This document shows positions 47,150-56,446 of a DNA stretch of 64,000 bases, in pieces. Numbering within the stretch: the first letter of the stretch is position 1; every line of letters starts with the position of its first letter. The position numbers and the translations under genes are program-made. The stretch is from Caballeronia temeraria. GTDB lineage: Bacteria > Pseudomonadota > Gammaproteobacteria > Burkholderiales > Burkholderiaceae. The notes under the pieces were generated by a model, which made no database searches, had not been told where the DNA came from, and saw only the letters and a program-made list of their open reading frames with translations. The stretch covers positions 124,001-188,000 of the forward strand of contig NZ_FCOI02000008.1 of NCBI RefSeq assembly GCF_001544795.2, given 5' to 3'.

Positions 47150-48844
47150 ATGATTTCCGTCCGTAATGTCACGCTGCGCCGCGGCGTGAATGTCGTGCTC
47201 GACCGCGCATCCGTCACCTTTACCCCCGGCGAAAAGATTGGCCTGGTTGGCCGCAATGGCGCCGGCAAGTCGTCGTTCTTCGGCCTTCTCAACGGCACGC
47301 TGCACGAGGACAGCGGCGAGTTCTCGATTCCAGCTGCGTGGAAGATGGGCCAGGTTGCGCAGGAGATGCCGGAGACCGAGCAGAGCGCGACCGACTTCGT
47401 TGTCGAGGGCGACACCGTGCTGCTGGCCGCGCAGGCCGAAGTGGCAGCCGCCGAGGCCAGCGACGACGGCATGCGCATGGCGCACGCCTATATGGACCTG
47501 CACGATGCCGGAGCGCACGATGCTCCGGCGCGTGCCCAGGCGCTGATCCTGGGCCTCGGTTTCACTGACGCGCAGCTTAGTCAGCCGGTCAACAGTTTCT
47601 CCGGCGGCTGGCGCATGCGACTGCAACTGGCGCGCGCGCTCATGTGCCCGTCGGACTTGTTGCTGCTCGACGAACCGACCAATCACCTTGACCTCGACGC
47701 GCTGGTCTGGCTGGAAGCGTGGCTCAAGCGCTATCAGGGAACGTTGGTCGTGATCAGCCACGATCGCGAATTCCTCGATGCGGTGACGCAGGTCACGGTG
47801 CACGTCGACAACGCCAAGCTCGTGCGCTATGGCGGCAATTACAGCAAGTTCGAAGACATGCGCGCCGAGCAGCTCGTGTTGCAGCAGGCGGCGATGGCCA
47901 AGCAGGCGGAAAAGATCGCCCATCTGCAGAAATTCATCGACCGCTTCAAGGCCAAGGCGTCGAAGGCGAAGCAGGCGCAGAGCCGGGTCAAAGCGCTCGA
48001 ACGCATGGAAAAGATCGCGCCCGTGCTGGCCGACGCAGAGTTCAGCTTCGAGTTCAAGGAGCCGCTCAACGTCCCGAACCCGCTTTTGTCGATGCTGGAT
48101 GCGAACTTCGGCTATCCGGCGCCAGCCGACGCCCCGCCGGGCACGCCACCGACGGTCATCGTGCGGGGCATCAACCGATCCGTGCTGGCCGGGCAGCGCA
48201 TCGGCATTCTCGGCGCCAACGGCCAAGGCAAGTCCACGCTGGTGAAGACGGTGGCGCACGCGCTGGCGCCGATCGCCGGTGAAATCAGCGAAGGCAAGGG
48301 CCTTAACATCGGCTATTTTGCACAGCAGGAACTCGACGTGCTGCGTCCTCTGGACACGCCGATGGAACACATGATCCGCCTTGCCAGGGACACGCCGGCG
48401 CACATGCGAGCGCCCGGGCAGAGCGGCACCGAGCAATCGCTTCGCACTTTTCTCGGCAGCTTCAACTTCAGTGGCGACATGGTGCATCAGGCGGTCGGCA
48501 CCATGAGCGGCGGCGAAAAGGCGCGGCTCGTGTTGTGCATGATCGTGTGGCAGCGTCCGAACCTGCTGCTGCTCGACGAGCCTACGAACCACCTCGACCT
48601 CGCCACACGCGAAGCGCTGGGCATGGCACTCAACGAATTCGAAGGCACGGTGATGCTGGTCAGTCACGACCGGTCGCTGCTGCGCGCGGTATGTGACGAG
48701 TTCTGGCTCGTCACCAAGGGCGGCGTCGAGCCCTTCGACGGCGATCTGGACGATTACCAGCAGTTCCTGCGCGACGAAGCCCGCCGCTTGCGAGGCCTGA
48801 GTGTCGTCGATCCGGCTCCGAGCGGTCATCCGGCATCGCCATGA
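47150..48844 (+). CDS. ABC-F family ATPase (YheS/Uup-like)
   Basis: The 564-residue soluble protein has two ABC domains: first Walker A GRNGAGKSS (about 35-43) with signature SFSGGWRMRLQLARAL and LLLLDEPTNHLDL; second GANGQGKST with TMSGGEKARLVLCMI and LLLLDEPTNHLDL. A charged linker of the ABC-F type (QAAMAKQAEKIAHLQKFIDRFKAKASKAKQAQSR) lies between them. There are no membrane helices. ABC-F proteins act on ribosomes as translation factors; this resembles the YheS branch. It is probably a stand-alone gene. Confidence 0.93.
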   Translation: MISVRNVTLRRGVNVVLDRASVTFTPGEKIGLVGRNGAGKSSFFGLLNGTLHEDSGEFSIPAAWKMGQVAQEMPETEQSATDFVVEGDTVLLAAQAEVAAAEASDDGMRMAHAYMDLHDAGAHDAPARAQALILGLGFTDAQLSQPVNSFSGGWRMRLQLARALMCPSDLLLLDEPTNHLDLDALVWLEAWLKRYQGTLVVISHDREFLDAVTQVTVHVDNAKLVRYGGNYSKFEDMRAEQLVLQQAAMAKQAEKIAHLQKFIDRFKAKASKAKQAQSRVKALERMEKIAPVLADAEFSFEFKEPLNVPNPLLSMLDANFGYPAPADAPPGTPPTVIVRGINRSVLAGQRIGILGANGQGKSTLVKTVAHALAPIAGEISEGKGLNIGYFAQQELDVLRPLDTPMEHMIRLARDTPAHMRAPGQSGTEQSLRTFLGSFNFSGDMVHQAVGTMSGGEKARLVLCMIVWQRPNLLLLDEPTNHLDLATREALGMALNEFEGTVMLVSHDRSLLRAVCDEFWLVTKGGVEPFDGDLDDYQQFLRDEARRLRGLSVVDPAPSGHPASP

Positions 48845-48867
48845 ACATTCGGCGATGCCGTTCCCGC

Positions 48868-49644
48868 TTACTCTGATCGAACCTGTTCCGCCCGACGAGA
48901 GCGCTTCGGCACTGCGGCTTTCGCCGCGCGTTCCGGGGGGCTCTCCACCGAATGCTCGACCAGCGCCCGAACGCCCGCCGCGGCGAATCGCACGAGTTGC
49001 TCGTAATGCGCGGTCGATGTCGAGGTCCGCGCGGAAGCGCCCAGGCGCGCGGCACGCCCGTTGAGTGCATGCGCCTGCTGCCGTGCGCCGACGGAAAACA
49101 GATAGGCCCACGTGGCGTGTTCGCGCGAGATGCCCGGCATGACCGTATGCAGCGCATCGATGATGCGTTCAGCGATCGGGTCATAGTAAGTCTCGCGGAT
49201 TCGCCGCGAACGCTCGTCGCTGCCGAGGCTGACCGACGCCACCAGTTGCACGTAAAGCGCCAGATTCACGGCATCCTCGCCATGAAAAATCTCCGACAGC
49301 GGCGTGAAGGCGATCGTCAGCACGTCTTCGACGGTGGCGGTGCGTTCGCTCGCGAACAGGTCGTCGAGCAACTTGCCACGGTGTTGATTGATCGCTGACG
49401 AGCGCCGCTCGAATACGGCCTCGTAGAGCTTGTCCTTGGTCGCGTAGTGATAGTGCACGAGCGCCTGCGCGACGCCCGCTTCGTCCGCGATGTTTCGCAT
49501 GCTCGCGCCGGCGTAGCCATGCTCGCCGAACACGCGCTCGGCCGCATTCAGGATCGCGGACAGGCGCGTTCCCGGCGCGCGGTCGGGTTCCTGAGCGCCG
49601 TTGCCGGCGTGTGCGGACGCCTTCTTTTCGCGTGGTGTTTTCAT
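48868..49644 (-). CDS. TetR-family transcriptional regulator
   Basis: The 258-residue protein has a TetR HTH (LSAILNAAERVFGEHGYAGASMRNIADEAGVAQALVHYHYATKDKLYEAVF, about residues 30-80) and a TetR_C helical domain. ATG 49644 is chosen because a longer frame from GTG 49731 would place the operator-like dyad at 49666-49683 inside the gene. GGAG directly abuts the ATG, so translation may be weak. Related sites (sharing GATCGATCAGT) lie before the crotonase gene and before the MFS gene, so this protein probably represses itself and both arms of the locus. Confidence 0.9.
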   Translation of the reverse strand: MKTPREKKASAHAGNGAQEPDRAPGTRLSAILNAAERVFGEHGYAGASMRNIADEAGVAQALVHYHYATKDKLYEAVFERRSSAINQHRGKLLDDLFASERTATVEDVLTIAFTPLSEIFHGEDAVNLALYVQLVASVSLGSDERSRRIRETYYDPIAERIIDALHTVMPGISREHATWAYLFSVGARQQAHALNGRAARLGASARTSTSTAHYEQLVRFAAAGVRALVEHSVESPPERAAKAAVPKRSRRAEQVRSE

Positions 49645-49665
49645 CTCCGCAGACTCCGTGGCCTT

Positions 49666-49683
49666 ACTATTCGATCGATCAGT
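49666..49683. promoter_or_regulatory. TetR operator, self site
   Basis: ACTATTCGATCGATCAGT, 22 bases before the TetR start, matches the site at 51643-51660 in 17 of 18 positions and shares the 11-base core GATCGATCAGT with both other sites. Confidence 0.65.
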
Positions 49684-49735
49684 CAGTATATCGCGATCGT
49701 CGCGACCTAACGCGACGATCGGCCCGCGCACGCCC

Positions 49736-50647
49736 TTATCCGAGAAACTCCGGCTCCGGCAGACCCTTCACGCCGGGCCGCACCGCGAGCACGTTGCCCG
49801 CGAGCGGCTGCTGCGCGAGTTCCTTCTCGCTCATCCGCCGGCGCGCCGTCGTGATGAAGAGGGTATCGAGGTCCGGACCGCCGAAGCAGAGGCTGCTCAC
49901 GCGTCGCACCGGCAAATTGACGACCATGTCGATTCTCCCGCGCGGGTCATAGCGCGTGACGCACCAGCCGTCCATGTTCGCGCTCCAGAAGCAGCCGTCG
50001 GCATCGACGGTCGAGCCGTCGCAGATGCCGCGCCCGAGCGGCACTTCGGCGAACTTGCGGCGGTTGTAGATGGCGCCATCGACCGAATCGTAGTCGAACA
50101 CGTCGATCTGGCAGCTGAACGAATCGGTCATGTACATGAGCCGGTTATCGGGGCTGAAGCTGATGCCGTTGATGCAGGTGATGCCTTCCATGATCAGATG
50201 CGGCTTCAGATCGGGATCGAGACGGAAGAGACGCCCGCGCGGCGTGTACGCGGCCGCTTCTACCGTACCGGACCAGTAGCGGCCGTGACGATCGCATTTG
50301 CCGTCGTTGAAGCGGTTCTTCGGCCGCTCGGCGTCGGGGCGCGCCACTTCGGTCAGCTCGCCGGTTTCGGGCGAGAAAAAGTAGAAGCCTGAGCGCATCC
50401 CGACGATCAGGCCGCCCTTCGCGCGCAGACCGATGCTGCCGATTTCTTCCTGCATCGGCCAGCTTTTCTTGGCGCCGCTCGACATGTCGAGGCGATGGAT
50501 CGCCTGCCCGATGCCATCCACCCACCAGAGCAGTTGCGTCTTCTCGTCCCAGATGATCGATTCGCCCAGCACATCGGGCGTGGAATCGATCACGTCGATG
50601 ACCGAACCCACCATGTCGATCGGTCTCGTGATGCTGCTGACAGTCAT
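49736..50647 (-). CDS. SMP-30/gluconolactonase-family lactonase
   Basis: The 303-residue protein has the SMP-30 six-bladed propeller pattern: GESIIWDEKTQLLWWVDGIGQAIHR near the N-terminus with metal Glu, RFNDGKCDRHGRYWSGT (Asn/Asp), CINGISFSPDNRLMYMTDS (Asn) and ICDGSTVDADGCFWSANMDG (Asp). It needs a divalent metal and opens lactones in the cytoplasm. AGGAGG lies before ATG 50647. It follows the crotonase-like gene by 51 bases and probably shares its transcript and TetR control. Confidence 0.92.
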   Translation of the reverse strand: MTVSSITRPIDMVGSVIDVIDSTPDVLGESIIWDEKTQLLWWVDGIGQAIHRLDMSSGAKKSWPMQEEIGSIGLRAKGGLIVGMRSGFYFFSPETGELTEVARPDAERPKNRFNDGKCDRHGRYWSGTVEAAAYTPRGRLFRLDPDLKPHLIMEGITCINGISFSPDNRLMYMTDSFSCQIDVFDYDSVDGAIYNRRKFAEVPLGRGICDGSTVDADGCFWSANMDGWCVTRYDPRGRIDMVVNLPVRRVSSLCFGGPDLDTLFITTARRRMSEKELAQQPLAGNVLAVRPGVKGLPEPEFLG

Positions 50648-50698
50648 GTTGCCTCCTTGATCCTGACGTTGATATATCGACGAATCCGGGCCGTCCGC

Positions 50699-51463
50699 TC
50701 AGACGGCCGGCTCCCTCATGCGGGCGATGCCTTCGAGCGCGAGTCCGTAACCCAGGACGTCGTGCAGGCGAGATTTCAGTTCCTGATTCAGGCAGGTGCG
50801 CGTATAGCGTCGCACGAGACGCGGTTGCCTGAGCATCGACCTGGCGAGTTCGCGGGCCCGCGGCAGCAGGTCTGCCGGCGGCAGCACTTCGTTGACGAGG
50901 CCCATCTCCAGCGCCTCGCTGGCCGAGATGCTCTGACCCGTCAGCAGAAAGTAGTGGCCGCGCGCGCGGCCCATCAGCAGCGGCATGATCAGGTGCATGC
51001 CGTCGCCCGGCACCATGCCGCCCTGGAAGTGCGCGGTGTCCTGGATCGTCGCCGTGTCCGATGCCAGCACGATGTCGCCGAGCAGCGGAAGCTCCGCGTG
51101 CCGCACGGCCGGCCCGTTGATGATGCTGATCACCGGCGCTTCGATATTGAGCAGGTTGATGAGCAGATGCTTCGCTTCCCAGTAGATCGGATCGTAGATC
51201 GTGGGGGTCATCGAATTGCGGTTCTGGTGCATGCCCGGCGCGATGGACGGCCCGCTGAACGCATCGCCCGTGCCGGTCATGATCACGACGTCGTTTTCCC
51301 GGTCGCGGCCGACGTCGAGAAACGCCTGCTCGAACTCGCGGTGTGCCGTCAGATTCCACACGAGCGGCCCGCCGTGCGTGTGGAAGTGCATCTCCAGTAC
51401 GCCGTCGGTGCGCGTCATGCGGATGGTCTCGAACTTGTCTGCGTAATCGTCGAAGGTGCTCAC
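50699..51463 (-). CDS. Crotonase-superfamily C-C hydrolase, 6-oxocamphor hydrolase-like
   Basis: The start is GTG 51463 with AGAGGACAG upstream. The 254-residue protein follows 6-oxocamphor hydrolase (a retro-Claisenase) along much of its length as I remember that sequence: FDDYADKFETIRM, DRENDVVIMTGTGDAF, QDTAHFQGGMVPGDG, GHYFLLTGQSISASEAL and LALEGIA. The catalytic set reported for the Rhodococcus enzyme (His45, His145, Asp154, Glu244) has visible counterparts at H41, H145, D154 and E244. It probably cleaves a cyclic 1,3-diketone to a keto acid. Its promoter carries the perfect TetR palindrome at 51563-51580. Confidence 0.85.
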   Translation of the reverse strand: MSTFDDYADKFETIRMTRTDGVLEMHFHTHGGPLVWNLTAHREFEQAFLDVGRDRENDVVIMTGTGDAFSGPSIAPGMHQNRNSMTPTIYDPIYWEAKHLLINLLNIEAPVISIINGPAVRHAELPLLGDIVLASDTATIQDTAHFQGGMVPGDGMHLIMPLLMGRARGHYFLLTGQSISASEALEMGLVNEVLPPADLLPRARELARSMLRQPRLVRRYTRTCLNQELKSRLHDVLGYGLALEGIARMREPAV

Positions 51464-51562
51464 GGCTCTGTCCTCTGCTGAACGTTGAAAATCGCGCCGG
51501 CGCACGCCGACGAAGGCGTTGGCATGCATCCACGCAAGGCAATCAAGCGCCGATACTAGTCC

Positions 51563-51580
51563 TGACTGATCGATCAGTCA
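51563..51580. promoter_or_regulatory. TetR operator before the crotonase gene
   Basis: TGACTGATC-GATCAGTCA is a perfect 18-base palindrome 100 bases before the GTG start. Confidence 0.7.
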
Positions 51581-51642
51581 ACAAGGGAAATTCCGGTCAT
51601 GCTTCCGGTTGACCGGGTGTTTGCTCCTCCGTTACTGTGCTG

Positions 51643-51660
51643 ACTGTTCGATCGATCAGT
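51643..51660. promoter_or_regulatory. TetR operator before the MFS gene
   Basis: ACTGTTCGATCGATCAGT is a near-perfect 18-base palindrome (one mismatch), nearly identical to the self site at 49666. It sits about 63 bases from the site at 51563, between the divergent arms. Confidence 0.65.
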
Positions 51661-51813
51661 TTTCGATATGAACAACTCGCCGCCTTCGGGTGCGCCCTCA
51701 CAAGAGCAGATGCCGCGGACCATCAGCATGTCCGCAGGTTCAAGGAGACAGCTTCATGAGACGCTTTCCGTCGTTCGTATGCCGTTCCGTCCACCCCCAT
51801 TGAGAGGGCCATC

Positions 51814-53151
51814 ATGTCGCGCAAAATCGCTCTCGATACACACTCGCCCGCCCCGGCGACGGCCCAGATGGACACGCAACGTGCGCTGTATTTCAAAGTC
51901 GCGCTGCGGCTCGTGCCGCTGCTGATCGTCTGCTACGTGGTCGCGTATCTGGACCGCATCAACGTCGGCTTCGCCAAGCTTCAGATGCAGGACGCGCTCG
52001 GCTTCAGCGATGCGGTGTACGGTCTGGGCGCGGGCATTTTCTTCATCGGCTATTTTCTGTTCGAGGTACCGAGCAATCTGCTTTTGCAGCGCATCGGCGC
52101 ACGCAAGACCATCACGCGCATCATGCTTCTGTGGGGCATCACCGGCTGCGCGATGGCGACGGTATCGAGCCCGGCGGCGTTCTACGGGCTGCGCTTTCTG
52201 CTCGGCGTGTTCGAGGCCGGCTTCTTTCCGGGCGTCGTGTACTACCTGAGCCAGTGGTTTCCACGTCATCGCCGCGGCCAGATTCTCGGGCTTTTCATGA
52301 CGGGCTTTCCGATCGCGGGGGTGATCGGCGGGCCGGTGTCGGGCTGGGCGATGTCGCGGCTCGGCGGCGTCGCGGGTCTCGCGGGCTGGCAGTGGCTCTA
52401 TATCGTCGAAGCGGCTCCTGCGGTGCTGCTCGGCATCGTGACGTGGTTCACGCTGTCGGACGACATCGGGCGTGCGAAATGGCTGACCGAGCCGGAGCGC
52501 GAAGCGTTGCGTCATGCGTTGCGTGCCGAAGGCAGCGACACGGAGGCAAAGCATACCGGGCAGTTGCGGCAGGTGATCGCCGATCCGAAGGTGTACGTGA
52601 TGAGCTTCGCGTATTTCACGTTCATATGCGGCACGTATGCGCTGAGCTTCTGGTTGCCGACGGTCCTCAGGAGCGCGGGCGCGACGAGCGTGGAGCGCGT
52701 CGGCTGGCTATCGGCGATTCCCTACGGTATCGCGGCCGTCGGCATGGTGCTGATCTGCCGCAACTCGGACCGGCTGCTCGAGCGTCGCTGGCATGGCGCG
52801 CTGGCCGCCTTCACAGGGGCAATCGCGCTTTCGCTGCTGCCGCTTATGGCGCATGATCTGACTGCGACCATCGTGTTGCTGACGATCGCATCGACTACGG
52901 TGTTCGTCACGCTTCCGCTGCTGTGGTCGCTCGCGTCGGACTACTTCGCGGGCTCATCCGTGGCTGCTGCCGCAATCGCCTTCGTCAACAGCCTCGGCCT
53001 GCTAGGCGGCTTTGCCAGTCCGTTCGCAATGGGCTGGCTCAAGACCCTGAGCGGCACGCTGAGCAGCGGGCTTTATCTGATGACCACGCTGCTTGCACTG
53101 GGTGCATGCGCGCTGCTGTGCATGCGTACCGGCCGCCAGGCGAATGCATGA
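51814..53151 (+). CDS. MFS transporter, ACS type
   Basis: The 445-residue, 12-helix carrier shows YLDRINVGFAKLQMQDALGF and FFIGYFLFEVPSNLLLQRIG, close to the carrier at 2065. It probably imports the locus substrate with protons. Its stop overlaps the start of the molybdenum-subunit gene (ATGA), which begins a chain of coupled genes through 56931. GAGAGGG lies before ATG 51814. Confidence 0.93.
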   Translation: MSRKIALDTHSPAPATAQMDTQRALYFKVALRLVPLLIVCYVVAYLDRINVGFAKLQMQDALGFSDAVYGLGAGIFFIGYFLFEVPSNLLLQRIGARKTITRIMLLWGITGCAMATVSSPAAFYGLRFLLGVFEAGFFPGVVYYLSQWFPRHRRGQILGLFMTGFPIAGVIGGPVSGWAMSRLGGVAGLAGWQWLYIVEAAPAVLLGIVTWFTLSDDIGRAKWLTEPEREALRHALRAEGSDTEAKHTGQLRQVIADPKVYVMSFAYFTFICGTYALSFWLPTVLRSAGATSVERVGWLSAIPYGIAAVGMVLICRNSDRLLERRWHGALAAFTGAIALSLLPLMAHDLTATIVLLTIASTTVFVTLPLLWSLASDYFAGSSVAAAAIAFVNSLGLLGGFASPFAMGWLKTLSGTLSSGLYLMTTLLALGACALLCMRTGRQANA

Positions 53152-55589
53152 TCAACCAACGAACGTCGACGCCTGCGCAAGCGGGCACGCACGCGGCCAA
53201 CATGGAACAGACCTTCAAGGATGCATCGCCGGGGAGCCTGCTCGGAGAGAGCGTGGCGCGGCTCGATGGCGCGCGCTTCGTCTCGGGACGTGTCGACTAC
53301 AGCGCCGACCTCATTCCTCGCGACGCCCTCCATCTCGCCATACTGCGCAGCGCGCATGCGTGCGCGAGGATCGTGTCGATCGACCTGTCCGACGCGCTGG
53401 CGATGCCCGGCGTCGTCGCGGGACTGACGGGCGAGGACGCGGCCCGCTTCAGCGATGCGATGCCGCCGGCGATGGACCTGCCCGCGAAAGGCGCGCGCGG
53501 TCCGCTACAGAGCCGCTGCCTCGCGCTCGGAGAGGCGACGTACTTCGGTCAACCCGTGGCGGCGCTCGTGGCGACATCGGTTCACGATGCGCAAGCGGCG
53601 CTCGCGAAGATTCGCATCGACTATGAAGTGCACACGCCGACCGCGAGCGCGCGCGACGCCTTGCGCGACGGTGCGCCGATCGTCCAGCCCGGCTGGGACA
53701 CGAATTTGCTCGTGCACGACCGCATCCGCTCAGGCGACGCCGATGCCGCGTTCGCGCGCGCGGCACATATCGCGCGAGGCGAATTGACAATCGGCTCGTC
53801 GACGAGCGCGCCGATCGAAACGCTCTGCTATGTCGCCGAGTGGGATACGCGCGGCGAGCGTTACGCGCTTACCGGCACGTTCCAGAATCCCCATACGAGC
53901 CGCTGGCTGATCGCTGCGGCGCTGCGCGTGAAGGAGTCGCAGGTGCGCGTGATCGCGCCGCGTATCGGCGGCACGTTCGGGCTCAAGATGGCGGGGCATC
54001 CGGAGGAAGTGCTGGTCGCGCTCTTCAGCCGGCTCACGAAGCGCCCTGTGGCATGGATCGAGGAGCGTCGCGAAACCCTGCTCGCGGGCGCGCGTTCGCA
54101 GCATCACAGCTTCGAGATTGCCGCGGATGAGAACGGCAGGCTGATCGGCTGGCGTGATCGCATCCTCGTGGATGTCGGGATCATCGGCGCCGGTCATAGC
54201 TGGGCGATGGCGCTCGTGACGCCGGCCGTGTTTCCGACCGTCTATACGATCGAGCATTGCGATGTCGAGTGCTCGCTGGCCATGACCAACCAGCCGCCGT
54301 GGCAGGCCATACGCGGTTACGGCAAGGAGATCGGCAATCTCGTGCTCGAACGCGCGATCGATCTGCTCGCGCAACAGACCGGCATGGACCCGATCGAACT
54401 GCGCCGCCGCAACCTCGTCGCGCGCGAAGCCTTGCCGCGCCTTCTGCCATCCGGCCTGAACGTGGACAGCGGTGACTATCCGGGCGGCCTCGAGCAGTTG
54501 CTCACGATGTTCGACTACCCGCGATGGCAGGCGCGGGCGCGCGCCGCGCGCGATTCGGAGTGCCGCATCGGGATCGGCGTTGCGTTCGAACTCACGCCGG
54601 AGGGCGGCGCACGGCCGGGCAATTTTCCGAACGGCTACGAGACATCCACGGTCCGCATGATGCCGTCGGGCGACGTGCAGGTGCTGACAGGCGTGACGTC
54701 CCCCGGCAGCGGCAGCGACACCGGCATCGCGCAGATGGTCGCGGGCGAGCTCGGCTTGCGCGCCGACCAGGTGAGCATCATCGAAGGCGATACCGACGTG
54801 ACGCCGCTCGGCACCGGCAACGCCAGCAGCCGTGCGCTCATGTACGGCGGCACGGCGGCGTACCTCGCCGCGCGCGAACTGCGTGACCGGCTAGCGCAGT
54901 GCGCCGCCAACATGCTCGGCGGAAAGGCCGACGACATCGTGCTGCGCGACGGGCACGCGCGCCGCCAGTCGAACGGTGCGCAGATCGCCGTGGCCGAGCT
55001 CGCACTCGGCGCCCACTTGCGTCCGTTCACCGTGGCTGCGGGCGTGACGCCTCCGCTCGAAGTGACGCGCAGCTTCGCGCCGAAGAACGTGCGCGTGGAG
55101 CCGGACGCGCAAGGCCGCATCGCCACGTATCCGACGTTCTCGTATTCGGTGCATGCCGTGGCGCTCGAACTCGACATGGCCACCGGCAACAGCACGCTGC
55201 TCGACTATGCCGTGGTGCACGACTGCGGCGCGATGGTCAACCCCGCGCTCGTGGAAGCGCAGTTGAGGGGCGCGATCGTGATGGGCATCGGCGTGGCGCT
55301 GTGGGAACTCATCAGGATGGACGAGCAGAATCGCATGATCACCGATCGCTTCAAGAGCTATCTGCTGCCGCGTGCAAACGATCTTCCGCCGATCCGCGTC
55401 GGGCATCGCGTGACGCTCAATCCGTTTCATCCGCTCGGGATGAAGGGCGCGGGCGAATCGGGGCTCGGCGGCGCGCTTGCGGCCGTCAGCAATGCCGTGG
55501 CGAATGCGCTGGGTGACGACGCGTGCCTCGCGCACGTGCCGGCGACGCCCGCGCGCGTGATCGCTTCCTTGCAGGAGCGATTCGCATGA
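53148..55589 (+). CDS. Molybdenum hydroxylase, large (molybdopterin-binding) subunit
   Basis: The 813-residue protein is the large subunit of the xanthine dehydrogenase/CO dehydrogenase family. SLLGESVARLDGARFVSGRVDYSADL opens the a/b hammerhead domain, RIGGTFGLKMAGHPEE contacts the cofactor, and KGAGESGLGG near the C-terminus carries the catalytic Glu. It hydroxylates a C-H bond using water, typically next to a ring nitrogen or on an aldehyde. The start is ATG 53148, overlapping the MFS stop by 4 bases. The next gene is coupled in the same way. The order large-medium-small differs from cox-type operons. Confidence 0.93.
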   Translation: MINQRTSTPAQAGTHAANMEQTFKDASPGSLLGESVARLDGARFVSGRVDYSADLIPRDALHLAILRSAHACARIVSIDLSDALAMPGVVAGLTGEDAARFSDAMPPAMDLPAKGARGPLQSRCLALGEATYFGQPVAALVATSVHDAQAALAKIRIDYEVHTPTASARDALRDGAPIVQPGWDTNLLVHDRIRSGDADAAFARAAHIARGELTIGSSTSAPIETLCYVAEWDTRGERYALTGTFQNPHTSRWLIAAALRVKESQVRVIAPRIGGTFGLKMAGHPEEVLVALFSRLTKRPVAWIEERRETLLAGARSQHHSFEIAADENGRLIGWRDRILVDVGIIGAGHSWAMALVTPAVFPTVYTIEHCDVECSLAMTNQPPWQAIRGYGKEIGNLVLERAIDLLAQQTGMDPIELRRRNLVAREALPRLLPSGLNVDSGDYPGGLEQLLTMFDYPRWQARARAARDSECRIGIGVAFELTPEGGARPGNFPNGYETSTVRMMPSGDVQVLTGVTSPGSGSDTGIAQMVAGELGLRADQVSIIEGDTDVTPLGTGNASSRALMYGGTAAYLAARELRDRLAQCAANMLGGKADDIVLRDGHARRQSNGAQIAVAELALGAHLRPFTVAAGVTPPLEVTRSFAPKNVRVEPDAQGRIATYPTFSYSVHAVALELDMATGNSTLLDYAVVHDCGAMVNPALVEAQLRGAIVMGIGVALWELIRMDEQNRMITDRFKSYLLPRANDLPPIRVGHRVTLNPFHPLGMKGAGESGLGGALAAVSNAVANALGDDACLAHVPATPARVIASLQERFA

Positions 55590-56446
55590 TAGGGCATCGC
55601 TTCGATTTTCATCAGCCAAAGGAACTCGACGAAGCAGCGGACTTGCTGGCTCGCTTCGGTGAGGACGCGTCCGTGCTCGGCGGCGGCACGATGCTGGTGC
55701 CGTCGATGTCGGCGAATCTCGTGCGGCCCGCGCATCTCATCAGTCTGAGCGCGCTCGGTCTGGATTCGATCGTGCTCGACGGCACGCACCTGCGTATCGG
55801 CGCGATGACGACTTACGCGCAGCTGCTCGCCTCGCCGATCGTCGCAAGCCATGCGCCGCTGCTCGCCGCGATGGCCGCGCAAGTCACGGGCGGCGCATCG
55901 ATCCTCAATCAGGGAACGCTCGGCGGGGCCGCGAGCTTCGCGAATCCATCGTCCGATGCGCCAGGCTGTCTTGCGGCGCTGGAGGCCGTGTTCGAATTGC
56001 GCTCGTCCCACGGCAAGCGTTGCATGCCGGCGCGTGATTTTTTCGCCGATGCGTTTCGTACGGCGCGGCGCGCGGACGAATTCCTCACGGGCATTCTCGT
56101 CCCGCGCGACGCGACGCTCATCGGCTGCCAGTACCAGAAGTACAAGGCGAGCGCGAGTTCGTGGCCCATCGTGACCGTCGCGTGCTCGTTGCATCGTGGC
56201 GCGCAAATGAGCGTGCGGCTCGCGGTCGGCGCGGCAGGACGCCGGCCGGCGTACCGCTGCTTCATGATCGAGGAGAGATCGTTGCTCGCGCCCGATGCCG
56301 TCATCGAGCAGGCGGCGAGCACAGCGCTCGATCTCGTCGGCGAAGGCTGGAGCGACGAACTCGCGGATGGTCATTACCGCCGCGCCATCGTGCCGGGTGT
56401 CGTGAGGCGGCATTTGCGCACGCTACTCGCGGGAGCGAAGACATGA
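55586..56446 (+). CDS. Molybdenum hydroxylase, FAD-binding (medium) subunit
   Basis: The 286-residue subunit has the FAD motifs ASVLGGGTMLVPSMSANL (about residues 28-46) and NQGTLGGAASFANPSSDAPG, as in CoxM-type proteins. It passes electrons from the iron-sulfur subunit to an acceptor. The start ATG 55586 overlaps the large subunit's stop (ATGA), with AGGAGCG upstream. Confidence 0.92.
   Translation: MIGHRFDFHQPKELDEAADLLARFGEDASVLGGGTMLVPSMSANLVRPAHLISLSALGLDSIVLDGTHLRIGAMTTYAQLLASPIVASHAPLLAAMAAQVTGGASILNQGTLGGAASFANPSSDAPGCLAALEAVFELRSSHGKRCMPARDFFADAFRTARRADEFLTGILVPRDATLIGCQYQKYKASASSWPIVTVACSLHRGAQMSVRLAVGAAGRRPAYRCFMIEERSLLAPDAVIEQAASTALDLVGEGWSDELADGHYRRAIVPGVVRRHLRTLLAGAKT

Noticed and set aside
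47120..49111. 663-codon minus-strand frame opposite the ABC-F gene
   Set aside because: It is the antisense of two perfect ABC cassettes and has His/Arg-rich composition.
52923..53147. Upstream extension of the molybdenum-subunit frame into the MFS gene
   Set aside because: The ATGA overlap at 53148 and the family N-terminus show the true start.
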